A stretch of 5,873 bases of DNA, taken from contig CAMGRB010000103.1 of the NCBI GenBank assembly GCA_946061315.1, forward strand, positions 1 through 5,873, written 5' to 3'. Below are positions 1-5,832 of the stretch, piece after piece. The DNA is from an uncultured Clostridia bacterium. Lineage in GTDB: Bacteria > Bacillota > Clostridia > Oscillospirales > CAG-272. The translations under genes and the position numbers were made by a program. Each line of letters begins with the position of its first letter. Position 1 is the stretch's first letter. The notes under the pieces were generated by a model, which did not search any database, was not told the origin of the DNA, and saw only the letters and a list, made by a program, of their open reading frames with translations.

Positions 1-396
1 GAGCATAACAAGCGCTTCAAGACCGTAATTTACAAGCAAAAGAAGTGCCATACGGCTTGATAAGATATATTTCGGCGGAATGGGCATTGAAAGGAGCAGC
101 TCGTTATCACCCGACTCAAATATCTGCGTCTTTGTCGTAAATATGCTACCGAACATGCAAAGCGCGGACGCTACTACGGAAGCCAGGGCAAATATCTGCC
201 AACCGTCGCCCCTCGGATAAAGAACAAGAGAAAAGCCGAAAAACATCATACCGAATGCGGCTACAAAGTAAACGCCCAGAAAAGCGAACAGTATTATCAA
301 AAGTACCTTTGTAGCGCCCGAGTTTCTCTTTTTGGATCTCTGCGTAAGAGATGCGCCGAGCGCCGCAAGCCTCGATTTTAACAGAGTCTTAAACAT
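1..396 (-). CDS. ABC-2-type exporter permease, N-terminal part (cut by window edge)
   Basis: This is the first 132 codons of an integral membrane subunit of an ABC exporter; the gene continues past position 1. The start ATG (396-394) lies one base after the TGA of the ATPase gene. Its ribosome binding site GGAGGG (407-402) lies inside the end of that gene, so the two are almost certainly co-transcribed and translationally coupled. The visible protein has a basic N-terminus (RSKKRN at 20-25), a long hydrophobic stretch at about 31-59, a second at about 66-86, and a third beginning near 116. Between the second and third lies a cytoplasmic-looking segment, TKTQIFESGDNELLLSMPIP (88-107). From memory, this kind of segment is typical of large Firmicutes permeases of the ABC-2 superfamily that pair with BcrA/EcsA-like ATPases. 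That assignment is family knowledge, and the substrate cannot be inferred. No frameshift is seen in the visible part. Confidence 0.85.
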   Translation of the reverse strand, partial: MFKTLLKSRLAALGASLTQRSKKRNSGATKVLLIILFAFLGVYFVAAFGMMFFGFSLVLYPRGDGWQIFALASVVASALCMFGSIFTTKTQIFESGDNELLLSMPIPPKYILSSRMALLLLVNYGLEALVML

Positions 397-397
397 A

Positions 398-1102
398 TCA
401 GCCCTCCAATTCGAGGAATACGCTCTCAAGCGATTCGTCGCCCTTGACCTCTTCCATATCTCCGCTGACGACGAGCTTTCCGCCTTTTATTATCGCTATT
501 TTATTGCATATCTTCTCCGCAACCTCCAAAACGTGAGTTGAGAAGAATATAGCACCGCCCGCCTCGCAAAGCTTTTTCATTTCTTCTTTAAGTAAAAATG
601 CGGCCTTGGGGTCGAGCCCGACAAACGGTTCGTCCATTATAAGAAGCTTGGGTGAATGAAGGAGAGCCGAAATTATAGCCAGCTTCTGCTTCATACCGTG
701 AGAATATGAGGATATGGGCTGTGCAAGGTCGTTTGTTATCTCAAACATATCGGCATATTTCTTTACTCTTTCAAATCTCTCGTCCTTTTTAACGCCGTAA
801 ATATCGCCGACGAAATTGAGATACTTTATGCCAGACATAAATTCGTAAAGATCGGGGTTATCGGGAATATACGCTATCCTCTTTTTACACTCTATCGGGT
901 CGTCCTTTATCGATATTCCGTCAATGTAAATATCGCCGCTGTCAAAGTCGAGAAGTCCGCAACACGATTTTATAGTTGTTGTCTTACCCGCGCCGTTGTG
1001 CCCTATAAAAGCGTACATTTCTCCCGGCTTTATGTGCAAAGAAAGGTCGTCAACTGCCTTTTTTTCACCGTAGTTTTTTGTAAGATGTTGAATGTTAAGC
1101 AT
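398..1102 (-). CDS. ABC transporter ATP-binding protein (exporter type)
   Basis: A 234-residue cytoplasmic ATPase that would power the permease encoded directly after it. Motifs in order: A-loop Tyr11; Walker A GHNGAGKTT (34-42); Q-loop region YIPDNPDLYE (78-87), with Asp81 where Gln is usual; signature SHGMKQ (134-139); Walker B LLIMDEP (153-159) with catalytic Glu158; D-loop GLDP (162-165); switch His190. The length and the short C-terminal tail fit a single-domain exporter ATPase of the BcrA/CcmA/EcsA type. The start chosen is ATG 1102-1100, preceded by GGAGGG (1112-1107) with a tight 4-base gap. The frame is open 27 codons further upstream to 1183, but that extension would begin upstream of the promoter at 1146-1174 and lacks homology-like sequence. 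Drug, peptide or lipid export are all possible. Confidence 0.95.
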   Translation of the reverse strand: MLNIQHLTKNYGEKKAVDDLSLHIKPGEMYAFIGHNGAGKTTTIKSCCGLLDFDSGDIYIDGISIKDDPIECKKRIAYIPDNPDLYEFMSGIKYLNFVGDIYGVKKDERFERVKKYADMFEITNDLAQPISSYSHGMKQKLAIISALLHSPKLLIMDEPFVGLDPKAAFLLKEEMKKLCEAGGAIFFSTHVLEVAEKICNKIAIIKGGKLVVSGDMEEVKGDESLESVFLELEG

Positions 1103-1145
1103 AATTCCCTCCGTCTTATAATTTTTACTTTTTACTACCTTATAT

Positions 1146-1174
1146 ATTTTATCACGGTTAGAGTTATATGTCAA
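1146..1174 (-). promoter_or_regulatory. Sigma-A-type promoter of the ABC exporter operon
   Basis: On the minus strand, a perfect -35 box TTGACA (1174-1169) is followed by a 17-base spacer and the -10 box TAAAAT (1151-1146, one mismatch from consensus). The spacer ends in TGA, giving an extended -10. The expected start of transcription is near 1139, leaving a leader of roughly 37 bases before the ATPase ATG. It lies just after the terminator at 1203-1230, so the operon is insulated from the small gene upstream. Assigned from sequence only. Confidence 0.82.
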
Positions 1175-1202
1175 TATTAACAAGCAATTAGTATTGGCAA
1201 CG

Positions 1203-1230
1203 AAAAAAGCCCGCAGAAAACTGCGGGCTT
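1203..1230 (-). terminator. Intrinsic terminator after the 47-residue gene
   Basis: On the minus strand, GCCCGCAG and CTGCGGGC form a perfect 8-bp GC-rich stem (1228-1221 with 1216-1209), extended by A-T pairs, around a TTTT loop. A run of six T follows at once (1208-1203). It begins about 23 bases after the TAA of the small gene. On the plus strand the hairpin is followed by TTAAAAAG rather than a T run, so it should act mainly in the minus direction. Confidence 0.93.
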
Positions 1231-1252
1231 AAAAAGCACACTTATCCAAAAA

Positions 1253-1396
1253 TTACTTTATATTTTCTACCTTTGATATATAGGTAACAGTAGTACCATT
1301 GACCTCAACATCGTCGACCTTACCGTTCGAAAGAGTTATAATATCCTCCGAAGATACTTTTTCTATTTCGATTTCGGGAACTATGTATTTTTTCAT
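1253..1396 (-). CDS. 47-residue small protein of unknown function
   Basis: The ATG (1396-1394) follows a strong ribosome binding site AGGAGGG (1412-1406) at 9 bases spacing; the frame ends in TAA (1255-1253). The protein starts MKKYIVPEIEIEKVSS and continues with SEDIITLSNGKVDD. It is rich in Glu, Val and Ile, with no cysteine, no membrane segment and no clear signal peptide. The alternating pattern in both halves (IVPEIEIEKV and VEVNGTTVTYI) suggests beta strands. The opening resembles short 'MKKY..PEIE......DIIT.S' proteins I recall from gut Firmicutes, which have no established function; that resemblance is from memory and unchecked. A near-consensus promoter (1493-1521), a structured leader and a dedicated terminator make this a complete stand-alone transcription unit of about 285 bases, the main argument that it is real. 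It could be a small structural or regulatory protein. A peptide precursor is conceivable, but no processing or modification gene is present in the window. Confidence 0.82.
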   Translation of the reverse strand: MKKYIVPEIEIEKVSSEDIITLSNGKVDDVEVNGTTVTYISKVENIK

Positions 1397-1440
1397 TTAG
1401 AGCTACCCTCCTGAACATTGTAAACTGTAAAAATTCGATT

Positions 1441-1480
1441 GAAGTTCAACTTCTCTTACGGAAAATCCGCATTGAACTTC
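1441..1480 (-). promoter_or_regulatory. Hairpin-forming 5' leader of the small gene
   Basis: Read on the minus strand, GAAGTTCAA (1480-1472) pairs perfectly with TTGAACTTC (1449-1441). The 22-base interior contains a smaller CGGA/TCCG hairpin (1469-1466 with 1462-1459). The outer stem would start about 7 bases after the predicted transcription start, so it would sit at the very 5' end of the mRNA, where such stems can protect against decay. At DNA level, 1441-1453 is also a near-perfect palindrome, GAAGTT-C-AACTTC, that could be an operator. No known riboswitch class is recognised. Confidence 0.55.
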
Positions 1481-1492
1481 TTATGCCTTATC

Positions 1493-1521
1493 ATTTTATC
1501 ACGCATTTATTTTGTTGTCAA
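1493..1521 (-). promoter_or_regulatory. Sigma-A-type promoter of the 47-residue gene
   Basis: On the minus strand, a perfect TTGACA (1521-1516), a 17-base spacer ending in TGA, and TAAAAT (1498-1493) form a near-consensus extended -10 promoter. Transcription is expected to start near 1486, giving a leader of about 90 bases. The 11-base block CGTGATAAAAT is identical to that in the ABC operon promoter. Near-consensus boxes suggest strong basal expression unless repressed. Confidence 0.85.
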
Positions 1522-1584
1522 GTGCACATTTTTGAAATTTCAAGCTCTAATTTGTGAAAGGTGCACAATTTTTTTGAGATTTCC
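1522..1584. repeat. Imperfect direct repeats and a palindrome upstream of the small-gene promoter
   Basis: Two related blocks start with GTGCACA at 1522 and 1561, 39 bases apart. Each continues with a T run, a GA and then ATTTC: GTGCACA-TTTTTGA-AATTTC, and GTGCACAA-TTTTTTTGAG-ATTTC. GTGCAC is itself palindromic. The first block also contains the perfect 12-bp palindrome TTGAAATTTCAA (1532-1543). They sit immediately upstream of the -35 box of the 47-residue gene, a usual position for activator sites or UP-element-like DNA. The AT-rich composition makes some of this likely by chance. Confidence 0.4.
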
Positions 1585-1711
1585 ACGATATTTCAAAAAG
1601 CTTGCCATCAGATGAAAAACCTCAAAACGCCCTTGATTATTGACTTTTCAAGATTGCGCATAAAATCGGAAAAATTTGGTTTTTGTGCAAAACGTAGAAA
1701 TTTAACTTTTT
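1585..1711. other. AT-rich intergenic stretch without supported feature
   Basis: No gene, hairpin or convincing promoter was found here by eye. A 41-codon plus-strand frame (1612-1737) has no ribosome binding site and is not supported. The stretch lies between the end of the structured element after PFOR and the control region of the small gene. Confidence 0.6.
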
Positions 1712-1835
1712 TTGATGATCTTTCGGGATTCCCTTAAAACGCACCGCCAAAACAACAAAAACAAGGCGCCTCTAAAGTGAACGGTGCCCTCATTCCGCCG
1801 AGGCGGAATGAGGGGAGTACCGATCGAATAATCAA
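1712..1835. repeat. Candidate intergenic repeat element (MITE/REP-like)
   Basis: A compact stretch full of nested symmetry. It holds a 13-bp perfect stem CCCTCATTCCGCC/GGCGGAATGAGGG (1787-1799 with 1802-1814), extended by CGGT/ACCG (1782-1785 with 1819-1822) across an internal loop. It also holds GCACCG/CGGTGC (1741-1746 with 1782-1787), the palindrome AGGCGCCT (1764-1771) and GGGATTCCC (1725-1733). The outer ends are weak inverted copies: TTGATGATCTTTCGG (1712-1726) matches the reverse complement of 1821-1835 at about 10 of 15 bases. The GC-rich stem stands out against AT-rich surroundings. No transposase lies nearby. The element class is inferred; only the symmetries are directly visible. 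Confidence 0.45.
1745..1822 (-). terminator. Possible 3' end hairpin region of PFOR mRNA
   Basis: The large stem (1814-1787) begins 31 bases after the PFOR stop, but no T run follows it directly. A second possible stem, GGCACC with GGCGCC (1788-1783 and 1770-1765, five of six pairs), is followed by the T-rich tract TTGTTTTTGTTGTTTT (1764-1749). Together these could end or stabilise the PFOR transcript. This is weaker than the canonical terminator at 1203-1230, and no other terminator is visible before the next gene. Confidence 0.45.
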
Positions 1836-1845
1836 TTTACGTTTA

Positions 1846-4800
1846 TCAGTTGTTGTAGAAATCGGTGAGCTTCTTAAGTCTTGCGTACTTATCCTTTGCA
1901 GTTTTTTCTGCTTTTGTAAAGAGTTCTTCCGCTCTTTCGGGGAACTGCTGTGCAAGACGGCTGTAACGCGTTTCGCTCGTGATGAACGCACGGTAGTCGC
2001 CCGTCGGCTCCTTGGAGTCGAGTGAGAAGGGATTTTTGCCCTCTGCCTTGAGTGCGGGATTGAATCTGAAGAGCTCCCAATATCCTGCCTCAACGGCTCT
2101 CTTCATCTCGCCCTGGCAGTTGGTCATACCGCCTTTAAGTCCGTGCATTTCGCAAGGAGCGTAGCCTATGATAAGGGACGGTCCCGGATATGCCTCTGCC
2201 TCTGCCATTGCCTTTATGGTCTGTGCGGGATCTGCACCCATAGCGATCTGTGCAACGTATACGTAGCCGTAAGACATTGCTATCTCTGCAAGGTTCTTCT
2301 TGCCTACTGCCTTACCTGCTGCGGCAAACTGTGCAACCTGACCTATGTTGGAAGCCTTCGACGCCTGTCCTCCGGTGTTGGAGTAAACCTCGGTATCGAA
2401 TACCATAACGTTTACGTCCTCGCCCGATGCAAGCACGTGGTCAAGTCCGCCAAAGCCTATATCGTATGCCCATCCGTCGCCGCCGAAGATCCATACGGAC
2501 TTCTTGGAGAGGTAGTCCTTCTCGGCAAGTATCTTGTCTTTGAGTTCGTTCTTGCATCCGCAATTTTCAAGCATCTCAACAAGAGCTTTGGCTGCCGGCT
2601 CGTTTGCCTTGCCGTCGTTCTTGGTTGCGAGATAGTTGTCGATTACTGCCTTTTTAGCATCGTCGTCAACGGTTTCTCTCAATTCTTCTACATATTTAAT
2701 AAGCTTTTCACGGATAGTCTTCTGTCCGAGGTACATGCCAAGACCGTGCTCTGCGTTATCCTCGAAAAGTGAGTTAGCCCATGCAGGTCCGTGGCCGCTG
2801 TCCTTATTTACCGTATAAGGAGTTGCAGGTGCGGAGCCGCCCCAAATGGACGAGCAACCCGTTGCGTTAGAGATGTACATTCTCTCTCCGAAAAGCTGTG
2901 TGATAAGACGTGCGTAAGAGGTCTCGGCACATCCTGCGCAAGAGCCCGAGAACTCGAGAAGCGGCTGGTTGAACTGGCTTCCCTTTACGGACACCTCTGC
3001 AAACGGCAGATCCTTCTTCGATACGTTGGCAACTGCATAGTCAAATGATGCCTGCTGTGCGCTCTGGCTCTCCTGCGGTACCATCTTAAGAGCCGCCTTT
3101 TCGGGAGTGCCGTTAGCCTTTGCCTTTGTCGTGACGGGGCAGACGTTTACGCAGAGTCCGCAACCCATACAGTCAAGAGGGCTTATAGCCATCGTAAACT
3201 TATAGTCTTCGCATCCCTTGCCTATCATCTTTGCGGCAAACTTTGTAGATGCGGGCGCTTTCTTTGCCTCTTTTGCGTCCATAGCGAAAGGTCTTATGGT
3301 AGCGTGCGGGCAAACGTATGCGCACTGGTTACACTGAATACAATTTTCGGGTATCCACTCGGGAACGGTTACGGCAACACCGCGCTTCTCGTATGCGGCA
3401 GCGCCCTGAGGCAACGTACCGTCAACGTAGTCAACGAATGCGGAAACGGGGAGCTTGTCGCCGTCCATCTTTGCAACGGGAAGAACTACGTTCTCAACGT
3501 ATTTTACAAGCTCGGGACGCTTGCCCGTTACCTTCTGCTTCTTGTTTACAACCTTTATGTTCTTCCAGGACTCGGGAACGTTTATCTTGACTATTGCGTC
3601 AACGCCCGCGTCGATTGCCTTGTAGTTCATCTCGACAACCGCTTCGCCCTTCTTTAAGTAGGACTTCTTTGCCATGTACTTCATGTACTCGACTGCGTCC
3701 TTTATGGGCATTATGTTTGCAAGCGCAAAGAATGCGGACTGAAGAATGGTGTTCGTTCTCTTGCCCATTCCTATTTCAATAGCCTTGTCTATTGCGTTTA
3801 CGGTGTAGAACTGAATATTGTTGTCGGCAATGTACTTCTTAACCTCTGCGGGAAGGTGCTTGTCAAGCTCCTCTTCGTTCCACTGGCAGTTAAGAAGGAA
3901 CGTTCCGCCCGGCTTTACATCGTTTACTATCTTATAGCCTTTGAGCATATAGGACGGGTTGTGGCACGCAACGAAGTTTGCCTTGGTTATGTAGTACGGG
4001 CTCTTTATGGGCTTGTCGCCGAAACGGAGGTGAGATATTGTAACGCCGCCCGTCTTCTTTGAGTCGTACTGGAAGTATGCCTGAATGTATTTGTCGGTAT
4101 GGTCACCTATTATCTTTATGGAGTTCTTGTTTGCTCCGACCGTACCGTCACCGCCGAGACCCCAGAACTTGCAGGAGATAGTTCCCTCTGCGCTGGTATC
4201 GACGGATACCTTTTCGGGAAGTGAAAGACCCGTAACGTCATCGACAATTCCTATCGTGAAGCTGTTCTTGGGCTCTCTCTTTTTAAGGTTGTCATATACT
4301 GCGAATATTGCGGCGGGGGTCGTGTCCTTGGAGCCGAGTCCGTAACGGCCGCCAACAACCTTTGCCTTTACGCCCTTTACTGCAAGAGCGGATACAACGT
4401 CGAGGTAAAGCGGTTCGCCAAGGGAGCCGGGCTCCTTCGTTCTGTCAAGAACGGCTACCTTCTTTACGGTTGCGGGTATAGCCTCAACAAGCTTGTCGGC
4501 AACGAAAGGACGGTAAAGTCTTACCTTTACAAGACCCACCTTTTCGCCTTTGGCATTCAGATAGTCTATAACCTCCTCGCAGACGTCACATACGGAGCCC
4601 ATAGCGACGATTACTCTGTCTGCATCGGGTGCGCCGTAGTAGTTAAAGAGCTTATAGTCGGTACCGATCTTCTCGTTTACCTTGTCCATATACTCCTCTA
4701 CGATTGCGGGGAGAGCCTGATAATACTTGTTGCAAGCCTCTCTGTGCTGGAAGAATATATCTCCGTTTTCAGCCGAGCCGCGAAGCACGGGGTGCTCCGG

Positions 4801-5430
4801 ATTGATAGCTCTCTTACGGAACGCCGCGATAGCGTCCTTATCTACCATTTCCTCAAGGTCCTTGTAGTCCCATACCTCTATTTTCTGAATTTCGTGAGAG
4901 GTACGGAAGCCGTCGAAGAAGTTGATAAACGGAACTCTGCCCTTTATCGTTGCAAGGTGAGCAACTGCGCCGAGGTCCATAACTTCCTGCGGGTTGGTTT
5001 CCGCAAGCATTGCGTAACCTGTCTGACGGCAAGCATAAACGTCGGAGTGATCTCCGAAAATGTTAAGCGCGTGCGATGCAACGCAACGAGCCGATACGTG
5101 AATTACGTTGGGAAGAAGTTCTCCCGCTATCTTGTACATATTCGGGATCATAAGAAGAAGTCCCTGGGATGCCGTGTAGGTCGTTGTGAGCGCACCTGCC
5201 GCAAGAGAACCGTGAACGGTACCTGCCGCACCTGCCTCCGACTGCATCTCCATGACCTTTACTTTTTCGCCGAAGATGTTTTTGAGTCCCGTTGCCGACC
5301 ACGAGTCAGTAAGCTCTGCCATGACGCTTGACGGGGTGATGGGGTAAATTGCTGCTACTTCGGTAAACGCATAGCTGACCGTAGCGGCGGCGGTATTACC
5401 GTCCATCGACTGTTTCTTTCTTGTTACCAT
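1846..5430 (-). CDS. nifJ: Pyruvate:ferredoxin (flavodoxin) oxidoreductase, single-chain
   Basis: Cytoplasmic enzyme of anaerobic fermentation: pyruvate + CoA + oxidised ferredoxin gives acetyl-CoA + CO2 + reduced ferredoxin. At 1194 residues it is full length for the single-polypeptide family. Approximate domain order: N-terminal domain (1-250) with YPITPSS (29-35), Glu65 and Arg115 matching known pyruvate/TPP contacts; domain II (260-365); gamma-type domain (415-610); EKR linker (AYEKRGVAV, 679-687); a 2[4Fe-4S] ferredoxin domain with Cys697/700/703/707 and Cys754/757/760/764; and the TPP domain, with proximal-cluster ligands Cys831/834/859/1093, GDGWAYDIG (984-992) and EVYSNTGGQ (1014-1022). 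No expected ligand is missing. The start ATG (5430-5428) follows GGAGG (5443-5439) at 8 bases; the stop is TGA. The gene appears monocistronic. A related 2-oxoacid substrate cannot be excluded, but the pyruvate-contact residues support PFOR. Confidence 0.98.
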   Translation of the reverse strand: MVTRKKQSMDGNTAAATVSYAFTEVAAIYPITPSSVMAELTDSWSATGLKNIFGEKVKVMEMQSEAGAAGTVHGSLAAGALTTTYTASQGLLLMIPNMYKIAGELLPNVIHVSARCVASHALNIFGDHSDVYACRQTGYAMLAETNPQEVMDLGAVAHLATIKGRVPFINFFDGFRTSHEIQKIEVWDYKDLEEMVDKDAIAAFRKRAINPEHPVLRGSAENGDIFFQHREACNKYYQALPAIVEEYMDKVNEKIGTDYKLFNYYGAPDADRVIVAMGSVCDVCEEVIDYLNAKGEKVGLVKVRLYRPFVADKLVEAIPATVKKVAVLDRTKEPGSLGEPLYLDVVSALAVKGVKAKVVGGRYGLGSKDTTPAAIFAVYDNLKKREPKNSFTIGIVDDVTGLSLPEKVSVDTSAEGTISCKFWGLGGDGTVGANKNSIKIIGDHTDKYIQAYFQYDSKKTGGVTISHLRFGDKPIKSPYYITKANFVACHNPSYMLKGYKIVNDVKPGGTFLLNCQWNEEELDKHLPAEVKKYIADNNIQFYTVNAIDKAIEIGMGKRTNTILQSAFFALANIMPIKDAVEYMKYMAKKSYLKKGEAVVEMNYKAIDAGVDAIVKINVPESWKNIKVVNKKQKVTGKRPELVKYVENVVLPVAKMDGDKLPVSAFVDYVDGTLPQGAAAYEKRGVAVTVPEWIPENCIQCNQCAYVCPHATIRPFAMDAKEAKKAPASTKFAAKMIGKGCEDYKFTMAISPLDCMGCGLCVNVCPVTTKAKANGTPEKAALKMVPQESQSAQQASFDYAVANVSKKDLPFAEVSVKGSQFNQPLLEFSGSCAGCAETSYARLITQLFGERMYISNATGCSSIWGGSAPATPYTVNKDSGHGPAWANSLFEDNAEHGLGMYLGQKTIREKLIKYVEELRETVDDDAKKAVIDNYLATKNDGKANEPAAKALVEMLENCGCKNELKDKILAEKDYLSKKSVWIFGGDGWAYDIGFGGLDHVLASGEDVNVMVFDTEVYSNTGGQASKASNIGQVAQFAAAGKAVGKKNLAEIAMSYGYVYVAQIAMGADPAQTIKAMAEAEAYPGPSLIIGYAPCEMHGLKGGMTNCQGEMKRAVEAGYWELFRFNPALKAEGKNPFSLDSKEPTGDYRAFITSETRYSRLAQQFPERAEELFTKAEKTAKDKYARLKKLTDFYNN

Positions 5431-5456
5431 AACAAAATCCTCCGTATAATGTGTGT

Positions 5457-5476
5457 ATTATAATTTTACTTATAAT
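5457..5476. promoter_or_regulatory. AT-rich dyad in the PFOR leader, possible operator
   Basis: ATTATAA (5457-5463) and TTATAAT (5470-5476) form a 7-6-7 inverted repeat just after the predicted PFOR transcription start, where a bound repressor would block elongation. The half-sites resemble those of PerR/Fur-type operators, but the spacing differs from the 7-1-7 PerR box. The region is very AT-rich, so chance is a real alternative. Confidence 0.3.
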
Positions 5477-5486
5477 CGCCGTATAA

Positions 5487-5515
5487 ATGATAACACTTTT
5501 TTATTGTAATTTCAA
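5487..5515 (-). promoter_or_regulatory. Sigma-A-type promoter of the PFOR gene
   Basis: On the minus strand, TTGAAA (5515-5510, one mismatch), a 17-base spacer ending in TGT (extended -10), and TATCAT (5492-5487, one mismatch). The predicted start of transcription is near 5480, giving a leader of about 50 bases before the ATG at 5430. It lies inside the 152-base gap after the small upstream gene, so PFOR can be transcribed independently. Confidence 0.75.
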
Positions 5516-5582
5516 TAGATATTGTTCATATTTTTTCAAGAATTTTTTGTCTTTTTGACGTTTTATGTATTTTGCGCCGGGA

Positions 5583-5780
5583 TCAGACGTCCTCAAAGTC
5601 GTCCGTAGGTACGTCCAATGTGCTTATTTTTCCTTTTACTCTCTCAAAATACGATATTTTCTGGCGCACGAGAGCAAGGATCTGGTTCTTTACGCTTATA
5701 CCCTCGCTTTTGCAGACGAACGACAGTTTTTTTGCCATCTCGTCGCTCATGCAAATTTTAAGAAGCTTGTCCTTTTTCAT
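5583..5780 (-). CDS. Small ribbon-helix-helix-like (CopG/Arc-type) protein
   Basis: A 65-residue basic protein with an acidic tail. The fold guess rests on its pattern: a short strand KLLKICMS (5-12), a first helix DEMAKKLSFVCKSEG (13-27), the turn GIS, and a second helix VKNQILALVRQKISYFERV (30-48). This is the strand-helix-turn-helix layout of ribbon-helix-helix DNA-binding proteins, which act as dimers with the strand in the DNA major groove. The C-terminal TDDFEDV is acidic. The ATG (5780-5778) is chosen because AAGGGGTGAT just before it matches the 16S rRNA-complementary sequence. A GTG three codons upstream (5789-5787) lies inside that ribosome binding site. No toxin gene lies next to it, so an antitoxin role is unsupported. 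It sits 152 bases upstream of PFOR on the same strand and could regulate it or itself. No clear terminator follows, so some read-through into PFOR is possible. Confidence 0.78.
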   Translation of the reverse strand: MKKDKLLKICMSDEMAKKLSFVCKSEGISVKNQILALVRQKISYFERVKGKISTLDVPTDDFEDV

Positions 5781-5803
5781 CTTTATCACCCCTTTTCGAG
5801 TTT

Positions 5804-5832
5804 ATTTTACCATATTTTTTCGCTTTTGTCTT
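5804..5832 (-). promoter_or_regulatory. Probable promoter of the ribbon-helix-helix-like gene
   Basis: On the minus strand, TAAAAT (5809-5804) is preceded by TGG, giving an extended -10. Seventeen bases further upstream lies AAGACA (5832-5827), which matches four of six -35 positions. The predicted transcription start is near 5797, leaving a short leader of under 20 bases that contains the ribosome binding site. The stretch from 5833 to the window end is AT-rich with nothing else recognised. Confidence 0.6.

Noticed and set aside
332..541. Plus-strand 69-codon frame across the ATPase/permease junction
   Set aside because: It is antisense to two well-supported genes and has no ribosome binding site.
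1103..1183. 27-codon N-terminal extension of the ABC ATPase
   Set aside because: The upstream ATG lies before the predicted transcription start and lacks a ribosome binding site. The downstream ATG at 1102 has GGAGGG and begins at the usual family N-terminus.
1612..1737. 41-codon plus-strand frame beginning ATGAAAAACCTC
   Set aside because: No ribosome binding site precedes it, no plus-strand promoter was convincing, and its end runs into the inverted-repeat element. Likely chance.
2143..2772. Plus-strand 209-codon open frame inside the PFOR region
   Set aside because: It is antisense to conserved PFOR coding sequence, is cysteine- and tyrosine-rich without domain logic, and has no ribosome binding site. 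The same applies to the other plus-strand frames between 1777 and 5331.
5063..5302. Minus-strand alternative-frame open reading frames within PFOR (also 1734-2093 and 1889-2080)
   Set aside because: They overlap the PFOR frame on the same strand, show low-complexity Arg/Ser-rich translations typical of out-of-frame reading, and have no start signals.
5457..5476. Exact PerR box in the PFOR leader
   Set aside because: The PerR consensus needs TTATAAT and ATTATAA separated by one base. Here the half-sites are six bases apart and oriented differently, so only a generic dyad is reported.
5781..5789. GTG start for the ribbon-helix-helix-like protein
   Set aside because: The GTG is part of the ribosome binding site for the ATG at 5780; using it would leave no binding site at proper distance.
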